Assembly: GCF_003402475.1 (NCBI RefSeq)
Contig: NZ_BFAB01000001.1
Location: 372,001-436,000, forward strand
Direction: 5' to 3'
DNA from: Mycobacterium sp. MFM001
GTDB lineage: Bacteria > Actinomycetota > Actinomycetes > Mycobacteriales > Mycobacteriaceae
Length of the DNA stretch: 64,000 bases
Part shown: positions 7,831-15,347 of the stretch, in pieces
Numbering within the stretch: position 1 is the first letter of the stretch
Layout of the letters: every line of letters begins with the position of its first letter
Notes under the pieces: generated by a model
Databases searched by the model: none
Told to the model about the DNA's origin: nothing
Seen by the model: the letters and a program-made list of their open reading frames with translations, nothing else
Position numbers and translations under genes: made by a program

Positions 7831-8698
7831 GGTCCCACTGTGACGCCCAAGAGTGCCCGCCGTCTTGGATGTTTCGGAACTCCGCGGCCAGCCAGGCGCG
7901 CGGCGGTGCACCGGCGAACTGGACGAATTCTCGGGTCAAATGCGCCTGGTCGCAGTAACCGGCGTCCGCCGCGACCGCCGCCAGGTCGACCCGGCCGTGT
8001 GTGCGCGCCGATGCCGCGATTGTCGCGAACGCGTGCTGGAAACGCATCAGCATCGACACCGTCTTCGGTGATCTGCCAACTTCCCGCTGGAACAGCGTAG
8101 TCAGATAGCGGCTGCTCACCCCGACACGATCTGCCAACGCGCCCACCGGCATTCGCCCCCGGGTGCGCTCCAGCAGTCGCCACGCGTAGGCGACCTCGGG
8201 CCGCACGGTCACTCCGTCGCGGCGCCGGCGGGCGTCCACAAGGTAGCCGGCGACGGCGGCGAACACCTCGGGCCAGTCGCGTGCGTCTGCCGCGCGCTCG
8301 GGCAGCTCGGCCGCCCGCCGGCCGAGTATGTCGAGGCCGTCGAACCCGGTGACGGGCAGCTCGGCCGCGGGGACACCGAACAGTGCGCGCGACGCCAACG
8401 GATGCACGGCCAGTTGCACACCCGCCTGACCGGCACGCTGCCGCACATGGCTGGCCCGCACATGCAGGCCGCCGAGGACCAACGGGTTGGGCCGGGCGGC
8501 GGGCAGCGCGTCGGCGGTATCGGCGGCCTCCACCCCGTCGTCAAGGCTGACGATAAACGTCAACGTCGACGACGGCATGCCGACGTGCACCGCGTCGGGC
8601 ACATCCAAAGCGCGGTAGCCCACCATCGACGTGACGCCGGGCGCGCTGTGGGGCGGCGCCGTCACGAACTCCCAACTGGGCTGTGTGTCGTCGGTCAT
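7784..8698 (-). CDS. AraC-family transcriptional regulator
   Basis: The 304-residue protein ends in an AraC DNA-binding domain. The first HTH is in LADRVGVSSRYLTTLFQREV and the second in AAVAADAGYCDQAHLTREFV, followed by FAGAPPRAWL. The N-terminal 180 residues form a cupin-like sensing domain without a recognisable ligand. It heads the minus-strand operon with the VOC protein and methyltransferase and probably controls it. ATG at 8698 is preferred to an upstream in-frame start at 8707. The C-terminus extends about 40 residues beyond the second HTH because the downstream VOC gene overlaps it. Confidence 0.85.
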   Translation of the reverse strand: MTDDTQPSWEFVTAPPHSAPGVTSMVGYRALDVPDAVHVGMPSSTLTFIVSLDDGVEAADTADALPAARPNPLVLGGLHVRASHVRQRAGQAGVQLAVHPLASRALFGVPAAELPVTGFDGLDILGRRAAELPERAADARDWPEVFAAVAGYLVDARRRRDGVTVRPEVAYAWRLLERTRGRMPVGALADRVGVSSRYLTTLFQREVGRSPKTVSMLMRFQHAFATIAASARTHGRVDLAAVAADAGYCDQAHLTREFVQFAGAPPRAWLAAEFRNIQDGGHSWASQWDHDYFESNGLVDAAGA

Positions 8699-8709
8699 CA
8701 CCGACAACG

Positions 8710-9615
8710 CTAGCGCTGCGCGTTGTCCTCAAGGCCGGTTCGGAGCAACTCCCAGGCGAGACGCCGGGCGTCCGCCGCTCTGGCATGCATGAGCCGCTGC
8801 ACCGGCGGGATCGGATTGGGTTCGGGCACATTGCCTTCGACGACGGCCGCGTGGATGTCCTGTGCTACCTGGACCGCCATCACGGCCGCCTCGTTGACCC
8901 GGTCCAGTGCGTGGTGCAGGTGGTCGTCCTCGACCAGCAGATGCGCGTTGGCCAGCTCGATCGAAAAGTCGTTCACCACTTGGCCGATCTGCTCGAAGAC
9001 GGGGTTCATCGCCAACTCCCGCTCGTCGCGGTCCTCGATGCGCAGCAGTCTGGCGGCCTCATTCCACAGCGTCGCCAGCATCTGTGTGTGCGCGCCGACA
9101 GCGCGCGACACCTCGATCATCGCCTGCTTCTGAAGCCGCTTGAGCAGGTGCATGCGCTCGACGCGGGCCACTTCCCGTTGAGCCTCCATCTGCGCGCGAT
9201 GCAGGTTCTGCTTGGCTTCCATCTCCTCCTGGTGCAACCTGCGCGTGATCGCGACTTCACGGGCCGACCGCTCCTCGGCGGCGACAAGCTCCCGCCGGAG
9301 TCGTTCGCCGGCCTCGGCCACCTTCTGCGACGCCTGACGCTGGATGGTGACGGTCTGCCACAGCGAGACCAGAACGACGCCCAACACGACCGCGCCGAAG
9401 AACCATTCGGCCTTGGATCCGCTCTCGCCGGGACCGAGAAAGATGAACCACGCAATGGCGACGACGGCGACGACACCGCAGGCCAGCCACCCCAAACCGA
9501 GCCCGCCGAACCCGCGCCGAGGTGGCTCACTTGGCGGCGTCCGTCTTGCAGAGCCGTTTACCTCGCCGGGCTGTCGAGGCCCGGCGGGTGGGGCAGATTG
9601 CGCTAGTCCGGGCAC
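8710..9615 (-). CDS. Membrane-anchored coiled-coil protein, unknown function
   Basis: The 301-residue protein starts with a Pro/Gly-rich cytoplasmic segment of about 40 residues. Two transmembrane helices follow (WLACGVVAVVAIAWFIFL and WFFGAVVLGVVLVSLWQTV), then a long heptad-rich Glu/Arg/Gln coiled coil (about residues 90-165), and finally a helical C-terminal domain with many His, Asn and Asp. No enzymatic motif is visible. It sits directly upstream of the AraC gene on the same strand, with 11 bp between them, so it may be the first gene of that operon. A signalling or scaffold role is possible but unsupported. Confidence 0.7.
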   Translation of the reverse strand: MPGLAQSAPPAGPRQPGEVNGSARRTPPSEPPRRGFGGLGLGWLACGVVAVVAIAWFIFLGPGESGSKAEWFFGAVVLGVVLVSLWQTVTIQRQASQKVAEAGERLRRELVAAEERSAREVAITRRLHQEEMEAKQNLHRAQMEAQREVARVERMHLLKRLQKQAMIEVSRAVGAHTQMLATLWNEAARLLRIEDRDERELAMNPVFEQIGQVVNDFSIELANAHLLVEDDHLHHALDRVNEAAVMAVQVAQDIHAAVVEGNVPEPNPIPPVQRLMHARAADARRLAWELLRTGLEDNAQR

Positions 9616-9779
9616 CGTGGCCTCCCTTCGCCCGAGCAGTCCGGCAATGCGGCTTCAGACTAGAGGCGCGCGGTTACAGCGAGACCGCTTGGTCCCTCGC
9701 TCGCGGTGTACGCCGTGCGCGCAGACCGCTAACCTCTATTGCACCGCCGTGGAATTGACCGCTGAAGAATTGAGGGACC

Positions 9780-10313
9780 GTGGGACAACCCGCGCCGCAC
9801 GAAGGTGAATCGTCCGTCATCGTCAGCCTTTCCGAGGCTGCGATCCACATGCACGCGGCCGCGATCGAGGCGTTGCCGTCGCCGACCGACAAGACGTTTC
9901 ACAAGCGGGCGGGGGTCGTCTTGTCGGGCATGCGGAAGCTGCGGTCGGCGCTGACCGAAGCGGCCGGCCGCAGCAGGTCCTCACCGATGGTGATCATGGC
10001 GCTCAGCGACGTGCGGCGACGCTATGACGAGTTGATGACGCGCGCCGCCGCCGCGCCGGGCTCGAGCCTGGGCCAGCAGTTGTACGCCGCACGCATCCGG
10101 GCCAAGCTGTCCGCCCAGGAAGTGGCCAACGGCAGAGGCCTGCGGGCCGAGTTGATCGACGACCTGGAGGCCGGTGAGATCCCCACGCAGGACGAAGCGG
10201 CAAAGGTCAAGGACCTGATCGCGGCCCTCGGCGGCGTGCCCGTCACCGGCCATCAAGAACCAGCACCCGTCGATTCCTGGGAGGCAGCGCTCGTTTCCAC
10301 CGACGCCGGCTAG
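9780..10313 (+). CDS. Conserved hypothetical protein with degenerate XRE-like helix-turn-helix
   Basis: The 177-residue protein starts at GTG 9780. Residues 1-95 are helical, with no known motif. Residues 100-150 (LGQQLYAARIRAKLSAQEVA, then LRAELIDDLEAGE) follow the pattern of a Cro/C1-type HTH in which Ser-Ala-Gln-Glu-Val-Ala is the helix before the turn. The usual second part is weak. It could bind DNA or be a repurposed fold. It is divergent from the coiled-coil membrane protein, with a 164-bp gap containing both starts. Confidence 0.65.
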   Translation: MGQPAPHEGESSVIVSLSEAAIHMHAAAIEALPSPTDKTFHKRAGVVLSGMRKLRSALTEAAGRSRSSPMVIMALSDVRRRYDELMTRAAAAPGSSLGQQLYAARIRAKLSAQEVANGRGLRAELIDDLEAGEIPTQDEAAKVKDLIAALGGVPVTGHQEPAPVDSWEAALVSTDAG

Positions 10314-10344
10314 CCCGCCTGTGACCACAGTCACCGCTGCGACG

Positions 10345-10370
10345 GGTTTGCCGTCGGGGCGCGGTGGGAA
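10345..10370 (+). promoter_or_regulatory. Candidate SigF/SigB-type promoter for the CsbD-like gene
   Basis: GGTTT (10345-10349) and GGGAA (10366-10370) are separated by 16 bp, close to the mycobacterial SigF pattern GGTTT-N(15-17)-GGGTA but with an imperfect second box. The downstream gene is a general-stress-type protein, which fits. This is weak evidence on its own. Confidence 0.3.
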
Positions 10371-10423
10371 CAGAGACCGCCTAGGCGGGGCAATGCCATC
10401 GCCCTAAGGAATTAGGAGGAGAT

Positions 10424-10669
10424 ATGGCAGAGGACAAGAGCGGACCTGGCGAAGCCATCCGGGGCGTCGTCGAAGGCGCCAAGGGACTGGCCAAGGAAGC
10501 CGTCGGCGAGGTGACCGGCAACGAGAAGCTGGTCGACGAGGCCAAGGCTCAGCAGGACAAGGCGGAGGCTCAGCGCGACGCGGCGAAGAGGGAAGCCGAA
10601 GCCGAAGCGGCCCGCAGCAGCGCGAAGGTCGCCGAAGAGCGCCAGAAGGCCCACCAGGACAACGACTGA
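10424..10669 (+). CDS. CsbD-like general stress protein
   Basis: The 81-residue, highly charged protein begins MAEDKSGPGEAIRGVVEGAK and contains the CsbD signature region (GLAKEAVGEVTGNEKLVDEA). An Ala/Glu/Lys/Gln helix follows that could form a coiled coil. CsbD-like proteins are abundant in stationary phase and under stress; their biochemical role is unknown. AGGAGG precedes the ATG, implying strong translation. A strong hairpin directly after the stop isolates the gene as a single unit. Confidence 0.82.
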   Translation: MAEDKSGPGEAIRGVVEGAKGLAKEAVGEVTGNEKLVDEAKAQQDKAEAQRDAAKREAEAEAARSSAKVAEERQKAHQDND

Positions 10670-10680
10670 CAACCCCGACA

Positions 10681-10716
10681 GAATGGGCCCAGCCGGATCA
10701 TCGGCTGGGCCCATTC
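10681..10716 (+). terminator. Strong stem-loop terminator after the CsbD-like gene
   Basis: Perfect 15-bp arms (GAATGGGCCCAGCCG and its complement) flank a six-base loop, starting 11 bp after the CsbD-like stop. There is no uridine tract, which is normal for mycobacterial terminators. The hairpin itself is unambiguous. Confidence 0.85.
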
Positions 10717-10740
10717 TCGTTGTGACACGATGGCGTGAGC

Positions 10741-11007
10741 ATGAGCAGCAACCGAATCCCCGGCGGCGTCGTGCACAAGTTGCCGGCAGACCTGCGCGAG
10801 GCGCTGGCTGGCAATTCCACAGCGCTGGCCGCGTGGAACGACATCACGCCATTGGCGCGCAACGAGTTCATCTGCTGGGTCGAGGATGCCAAGCAGCAGA
10901 AGACTCGTGAGCGCCGAATCCGCCGGACCCAGGAAGAGTTGGAAGAAGGCCTGCGCAGGCCATGCTGCTGGCCCGGGTGCAAGCACCGCGAGCGGACCGG
11001 CAAATAA
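10741..11007 (+). CDS. YdeI/OmpD-associated-like small protein
   Basis: The 88-residue protein contains LPADLREALAGNSTALAAW, ITPLARNEFICWVEDAKQQK and RRIRRTQEELEEGLRRPCCW. This matches the helical YdeI/OmdA-type C-terminal domain, which usually reads LPxDLxxAL...AxxxFxxLxPSxRxEyvxWIxxAKxxxTRxRRI. The end CCWPGCKHRERTGK holds three Cys and a His and could bind a metal, but that is speculation. ATG at 10741 is favoured over GTG 10735. The stop lies 2 bp from the stop of the convergent P450 gene. Confidence 0.78.
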   Translation: MSSNRIPGGVVHKLPADLREALAGNSTALAAWNDITPLARNEFICWVEDAKQQKTRERRIRRTQEELEEGLRRPCCWPGCKHRERTGK

Positions 11008-11009
11008 AG

Positions 11010-12188
11010 CTACTTCGTCTTGACGGGTAGCTGCGCCCACCCCCGAACACTGGACGTGTGTGCCCTGCGCGCGTTGTCGTAGTCGACGTCCCAGTCCGTC
11101 CATCGCTTGAGGACCTCTTCGAAGGCGACCCGGGCCTCGAGGCGCGCCAACGCCGAGCCCAGGCAGAAATGCAACCCGTGGCCGAAGCTCAAATGCCCGC
11201 CCTTGCGGTGGATGTCGTAGCTGTCGGGATCGGCGAACCGGGTCTCGTCACGGTTGGCCGACCCGTTGAGCAGCAACATGTAGGACCCCTCCGCCACGGT
11301 CTGCCCGTAAAGCTCGGTGTCGCAAGCGACATAGCGCGCCTGCACCGGCGACGGTGCCTCGTAGCGCAATGTCTCCTCCACCGCGGAAGGAATCAGCGAC
11401 GGGTCGGCGACGAGTTCGCGTCGCTGATCGGGATGCTCGCCCAGCAGTTGGCCCATGAACCCGATCAGCCGGGCGGTGGTTTCGTTGCCGGCGCCGGCGA
11501 TCATCGCGGTGTAGGCCAGGACTTCGGTGCGGTCGAGCGGACGCGTGGATCCGTCGGGTTCTTCGACGTGCGCGTTGAGTAGCTCCGTCATCAGATCGTC
11601 GGAAGGATGGCTGGCCCGCCACTCGATGTAGTCGGCGAACATCGCGATTGTGTCTTCGAAGATCGTCGGGCTGACGTCCCGCTGTTCGCGGAGTGCGATG
11701 TTCTTGTCGGTGCGATCACGGATCACCTGCTGGCCCTCCTCGGGGATGCCCAGCAGGTAGCCGATCGTGCGCATCGGCATGATCGCACCGAGGTCGACGA
11801 CGAAGTCGAACCCGTCCAGATCGCGCAGCGGATCCAGTGCGCGCGAACAGAAGTCGCGTACCAACCCTTCGACGGACAGCATCCTCCGCGGGGTGAACAC
11901 ACCCGACAACAGGCGCCGGTGCAAGTCGTGCAGGGGCGGATCCTCGAACAGCAGGATCCCCGGTGGCACTTCGATGCCGCTGAACAAGATGTCGGCGGTG
12001 GTGCCGCGCCCCGACCGATACGTCTGCCAATCCGGCAGTGCGCGTGCGACGTCGTCGTAGCGACTCAGCGCATAGAAGTTGTACTTGTCGTTGAAGTACA
12101 GCGGCGCCTCGGCGCGCATCCGTTGCCAGACCGGATACGGATTGTCGTCGATATCGAGGTCGAACGGGTCGTAGTACAGCTCGGTCAC
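11010..12188 (-). CDS. Cytochrome P450
   Basis: The 392-residue soluble P450 has the I-helix motif AGAGNETT (about 231-238), the K-helix ExxR (Glu272-Arg275) and the haem loop FGHGLHFCLG with Cys342 as axial ligand. All essential residues are present. It is the downstream gene of a three-gene minus-strand operon with the AveC-like protein and a small membrane protein, under a divergent TetR regulator. A ferredoxin and a ferredoxin reductase that could deliver electrons lie 4-5 kb away on the plus strand. The lipid-related neighbours suggest a fatty acid, sterol or terpenoid-like substrate (inference). Confidence 0.93.
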   Translation of the reverse strand: MTELYYDPFDLDIDDNPYPVWQRMRAEAPLYFNDKYNFYALSRYDDVARALPDWQTYRSGRGTTADILFSGIEVPPGILLFEDPPLHDLHRRLLSGVFTPRRMLSVEGLVRDFCSRALDPLRDLDGFDFVVDLGAIMPMRTIGYLLGIPEEGQQVIRDRTDKNIALREQRDVSPTIFEDTIAMFADYIEWRASHPSDDLMTELLNAHVEEPDGSTRPLDRTEVLAYTAMIAGAGNETTARLIGFMGQLLGEHPDQRRELVADPSLIPSAVEETLRYEAPSPVQARYVACDTELYGQTVAEGSYMLLLNGSANRDETRFADPDSYDIHRKGGHLSFGHGLHFCLGSALARLEARVAFEEVLKRWTDWDVDYDNARRAHTSSVRGWAQLPVKTK

Positions 12189-12203
12189 TGGTGGGTCTCT
12201 CCC

Positions 12204-12977
12204 TTACCGGGGTTGGTTGGCTACGCCCGGAAACAGCGGTGCCGTCGGCCCCACCGTCACCCAGCCGCCCAGCTTCGTCACGAGATGGGGCGCGAAAACC
12301 GCGCCGTAGAGCAGGTTTCCGACGACGACCACCGCGACAATGGACAGCACCGACGCCTGCAGACGGCTCCGCGATCTCCGGTCGGCCCACATCTCGATGA
12401 CATTTCGTCCTTCGGAATCCGTGCGTCCGAGCAGGTAGGTGAACACCATCATCTGCACGCCCATCGCGAGCGAGTCGTAGAGCGGGTACTGGTACTTGGT
12501 GCCTTCCGACAATGCAAGCCCGGGAATCACGTAGCCGTAGTGGAAGATGCCGAGTCGCGCCCCCAGGACAGCGTTGAAAAACAACGCCCAGCAGAATCCG
12601 ACGACGAGCCCGACGCTCAGCAGCGCAATCGGCCTGCGCCAGTGCAACTTTGCGCTCAGCCATCGCCCTAGCGCAGCACCGATCACGGCGGGCAGCACGA
12701 AGTACGACATGTAGCCGACGGGCACCGCCGACGGCAGCCCGCCCCAGGTCATGTTCAGCGGCCACCACGACGGCATGCGGGGAAGCGCGGGCGGAAACTG
12801 CGCGTACATCGCCCAGTCGTAGGGCGCCTCGATCCAGGAAAACGAGATCGCGGAGATGCACAACAGGAGCAGTGGGTGCAGCCGGCGACGACGAAAGCTC
12901 AGATACAGCCCGATCACGAAGAACGAGATGCCGCCGACATAGGCGAACGCGATGCCCGCCTTCAGCAACGGCGTCAT
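12204..12977 (-). CDS. Spirocyclase AveC-family-like integral membrane protein
   Basis: The 257-residue protein has about seven hydrophobic helices, including AFAYVGGISFFVIGLYLSF near the start and SVLSIVAVVVVGNLLYGAV near the end. Polar or aromatic loops lie between them (FSWIEAPYDWAMY, LNMTWGGLPSAVPVGYMSYF). This matches the family named after AveC, which acts in spiroketal formation in avermectin biosynthesis. Mycobacterial members are often beside P450 genes. Whether it is a cyclase here is unknown. It lies 15 bp upstream of the P450 gene and its ATG overlaps the stop of the small upstream gene by 4 bp. Confidence 0.75.
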   Translation of the reverse strand: MTPLLKAGIAFAYVGGISFFVIGLYLSFRRRRLHPLLLLCISAISFSWIEAPYDWAMYAQFPPALPRMPSWWPLNMTWGGLPSAVPVGYMSYFVLPAVIGAALGRWLSAKLHWRRPIALLSVGLVVGFCWALFFNAVLGARLGIFHYGYVIPGLALSEGTKYQYPLYDSLAMGVQMMVFTYLLGRTDSEGRNVIEMWADRRSRSRLQASVLSIVAVVVVGNLLYGAVFAPHLVTKLGGWVTVGPTAPLFPGVANQPR

Positions 12978-13084
12978 TGGTCCCGCTCCCGCGCTTGCCG
13001 TGCTTCCGGGTCGAAGTAGATGACCGCGCCATAGATCAGCACGATCAGCCCGAACAGCGTGCCGAGCATGATGACCGCACCCAC
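12974..13084 (-). CDS. Small single-pass membrane protein (36 aa)
   Basis: A short frame starting at GTG 13084 encodes MGAVIMLGTLFGLIVLIYGA followed by VIYFDPEARQARERDQ: one hydrophobic helix and a charged cytoplasmic-type tail. GGGAAGGGG stands seven bases before the GTG. Its TGA overlaps the ATG of the AveC-like gene by 4 bp, which implies translational coupling. It is the first gene of the P450 operon. It may be a small partner subunit of the AveC-like protein. An ATG start at 13069 (31 aa) is the alternative. Confidence 0.62.
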   Translation of the reverse strand: MGAVIMLGTLFGLIVLIYGAVIYFDPEARQARERDQ

Positions 13085-13116
13085 AACCGGGCCCCTTCCC
13101 GTCACTAACCGCCTGG

Positions 13117-13134
13117 AGATAGTGGACACTATCT
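13117..13134. promoter_or_regulatory. TetR-type operator between divergent P450 operon and TetR gene
   Basis: AGATAGTGGACACTATCT is a perfect palindrome with 8-bp arms and a 2-bp centre. It lies 33 bp from the small-protein start and 73 bp from the TetR gene start. Its position and symmetry make it the likely binding site of the adjacent TetR protein, controlling both directions. Confidence 0.72.
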
Positions 13135-13206
13135 TAAAGAGAATTTCAACGGCGACTATGTTCAATGCCGGTAACCGCCGCGGCGCGGTTTGAGGAGTCA
13201 ACAACG

Positions 13207-13848
13207 GTGCCCCAGCGACCAACGGCCAAGAACCCCGCATCGCGTCGGCCGCGCGGTGCGCCGCGGACACTGCTGCTCGACGCCGCCCGTGACCTGTTCG
13301 CGCGCCGCGACTACCGCAGCACCACAACCCGCGAAATCGCCGAGGCCGCAGGCGTTACCGAGCATCTGCTCTTTCGTCACTTCGGCTCGAAGGCAGGACT
13401 GTTCCGGGAAGCGCTGGTCCTGCCTTTCACCAGCTTCGTCGACGAATTCAGCAGCACGTGGCAGTCGGTGGTACCCGAGGAAACCGACGAGGAGGAGCTG
13501 GCCCGGCATTTCGTCGGGCATCTGTACGACGTGCTGGTGGAACATCGCGGCCTTCTGCTCACGCTCGTCGCATCCGAGACGCTCAGCGAAGAGGAGATGG
13601 CCGATGCCGGCATTGCCGACATCCGACGGGCGTTCACGGTGCTCGGCCAGATCAGCGCCGAAGGCATGCACCTGCGCGGAATGCGCTCGAGCCAGCCGGA
13701 CCTGCCGGCCCACTCGACGGTGGCGATGATCGCCGGCATGGCTGCGTTGCGGTCGACGTACTTCGGAGTCAAGCCGCCGTCCCGCGACGCGATCGTGGAG
13801 GAGCTGGTCCAGGCGATCCTGCACGGCTTCCTGCACCGGCGCGAGTGA
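13207..13848 (+). CDS. TetR-family transcriptional regulator of the P450 locus
   Basis: The 213-residue protein has an N-terminal TetR HTH: TLLLDAARDLFARRDYRSTT, then REIAEAAGVTEHLLFRHFGS and KAGLFREA. The C-terminal ligand domain is helical and of unknown ligand. GAGGAG nine bases before GTG 13207 decides this start over an in-frame ATG at 13165 that lacks a ribosome binding site. It is divergent from the P450-AveC operon, with the perfect palindrome at 13117-13134 between them, so it probably represses that operon and itself. The WS/DGAT gene follows 53 bp later on the same strand and could be co-transcribed. Confidence 0.88.
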   Translation: MPQRPTAKNPASRRPRGAPRTLLLDAARDLFARRDYRSTTTREIAEAAGVTEHLLFRHFGSKAGLFREALVLPFTSFVDEFSSTWQSVVPEETDEEELARHFVGHLYDVLVEHRGLLLTLVASETLSEEEMADAGIADIRRAFTVLGQISAEGMHLRGMRSSQPDLPAHSTVAMIAGMAALRSTYFGVKPPSRDAIVEELVQAILHGFLHRRE

Positions 13849-13901
13849 CCGCAAACGTTCGTTTGGGTTAGCCGACGCCCGCTTTGGCTACAAGGTGGGC
13901 C

Positions 13902-15257
13902 ATGGAACCGATATCGCCAACGGACGCGCTGTTTCTCATCGGTGAGTCACGCGAACATCCGATGCACGTGGGAGCACTGCAACTCTTCGAGCCGCCCGAG
14001 GACGCTGGACCGCACTTCGTCCGCGAGTCCTACCAAGCCATGCTCGAATGCGCCGAGCTGCAGCCCACGTTCCGTAAGCACCCCGCCTTCTTCGGCGGTA
14101 TCACCAACGTCGCATGGTCGTTCGACAAGAACGTCGAACTCGACTACCACCTTCGGCGCTCGGCCCTGCCCGAGCCGGGACGAGTCCGCGACCTGCTGGA
14201 GCTGGCGTCCCGGTTGCACGGCAGCCTGCTCGACCGGCATCGCCCGCTGTGGGAAGCGCACCTCGTCGAGGGTCTGCAGGACGGCCGGTACGCGGTCTAC
14301 ACCAAATACCACCACTCGCTGATGGATGGCGTGTCGGCGCTGCGGCTGATCCAGCGCGCCTTCACCACCGACCCGAACGACGACGAGGTGCGGGTTCCGT
14401 GGAACCTTCCCCCGCGTAAGAAGGAGCCGCGCAATCGGCGGTCGCTAGTTGACCGGGCCACCCGCACCGCGGGGTCGGCGTTCGCGTTGGCGCCCTCCAC
14501 GGTGAAGCTCGCGCGGGCCGCGCTGCTCGAACAACAACTCACGCTGCCGTTCCGGGCGCCGCGCAGCATGTTCAACGTACGGATCGGTGGTGCCCGCCGA
14601 GTGGCCGCGCAGTCCTGGTCGCTGGACCGCATCAAGGCCGTCAAGTCGGCTGCCGGGGTGACGGTCAACGACGTGGTGCTGGCCATGTCGTCCGGCGCCC
14701 TTCGCGCTTACCTCCTCGATCAGAACGCGCTGCCGGAGGATCCGCTGATCGCGATGGTGCCGGTCAACCTCCGCAAGGGCGAAGACGACAGCGGCGGCAA
14801 CATGGTCGGCACGTTCCTGTGCAACCTGGCGACCGACGTCGACGACGCTGCCAAGCGGCTCGAGATCATCGGCACGTCGATCCGCGACACCAAAGAGGTC
14901 TTCCAGCAGCTGCCTCCGGTGGAACAGCTGGCGCTGTCGGCTTTCAACATCGGCGGGTTGTTCTTCGGGTTGATCCCGGGCTACCTGTCCGCCGCCGCAC
15001 CGCCGTTCAACATCGTCATCTCGAACGTCTCGACCGGTCGCACGGAGCCGATGTATTGGCGCGGGGCCCGATTGGATGGCAACTATCCACTGTCGATCGC
15101 GCTGGAAGGGCAAGCGGTCAACATCACCGTCACGAACAACGCCAACAACCTCGACTTCGGGCTGGTGGGCTGCCGTCGCAGCGTGCCGCACCTGCAGCGA
15201 CTGCTGGGACATCTCGAGACGTCGCTCAAGGATCTGGAGCGCGCCGTCGGCGTCTGA
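13902..15257 (+). CDS. Wax ester synthase/diacylglycerol acyltransferase (WS/DGAT)
   Basis: The 451-residue enzyme begins MEPISPTDALFLIGESREHP, the family N-terminus, and has the catalytic HHSLMDG motif at about residues 137-143. Later signatures include MVPVNLRKGEDDSGGNMVG and PPFNIVISNVSTGRTEPMYW. These enzymes join acyl-CoA to diacylglycerol or long-chain alcohols to make storage lipids. Mycobacteria carry many paralogues. AAGGTGGG precedes the ATG. Its position beside a P450 and a membrane lipid protein suggests acyl transfer to a hydroxylated product, but this is inference. Confidence 0.93.
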   Translation: MEPISPTDALFLIGESREHPMHVGALQLFEPPEDAGPHFVRESYQAMLECAELQPTFRKHPAFFGGITNVAWSFDKNVELDYHLRRSALPEPGRVRDLLELASRLHGSLLDRHRPLWEAHLVEGLQDGRYAVYTKYHHSLMDGVSALRLIQRAFTTDPNDDEVRVPWNLPPRKKEPRNRRSLVDRATRTAGSAFALAPSTVKLARAALLEQQLTLPFRAPRSMFNVRIGGARRVAAQSWSLDRIKAVKSAAGVTVNDVVLAMSSGALRAYLLDQNALPEDPLIAMVPVNLRKGEDDSGGNMVGTFLCNLATDVDDAAKRLEIIGTSIRDTKEVFQQLPPVEQLALSAFNIGGLFFGLIPGYLSAAAPPFNIVISNVSTGRTEPMYWRGARLDGNYPLSIALEGQAVNITVTNNANNLDFGLVGCRRSVPHLQRLLGHLETSLKDLERAVGV

Positions 15258-15347
15258 ACAATTCGGCATGCATAGTCGGCTGCCCGCGTGGGTACGGGTT
15301 CAGTGAACACTTGTTCCGAATTGCCCTCGACCGCGGGAGGAGCCCTC

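Noticed and set aside
11716-13032. 438-codon minus-strand ORF overlapping the AveC-like gene and P450 gene in another frame
   Set aside because: Both genes it overlaps have family signatures and coupled starts; this frame is Arg-rich without motifs.
15305-15320. GAACACTTGTTC near-palindrome before the metal-hydrolase gene considered as a KstR box
   Set aside because: KstR sites need AACnnGTT; here four bases separate AAC and GTT, so the steroid regulon link is not supported.
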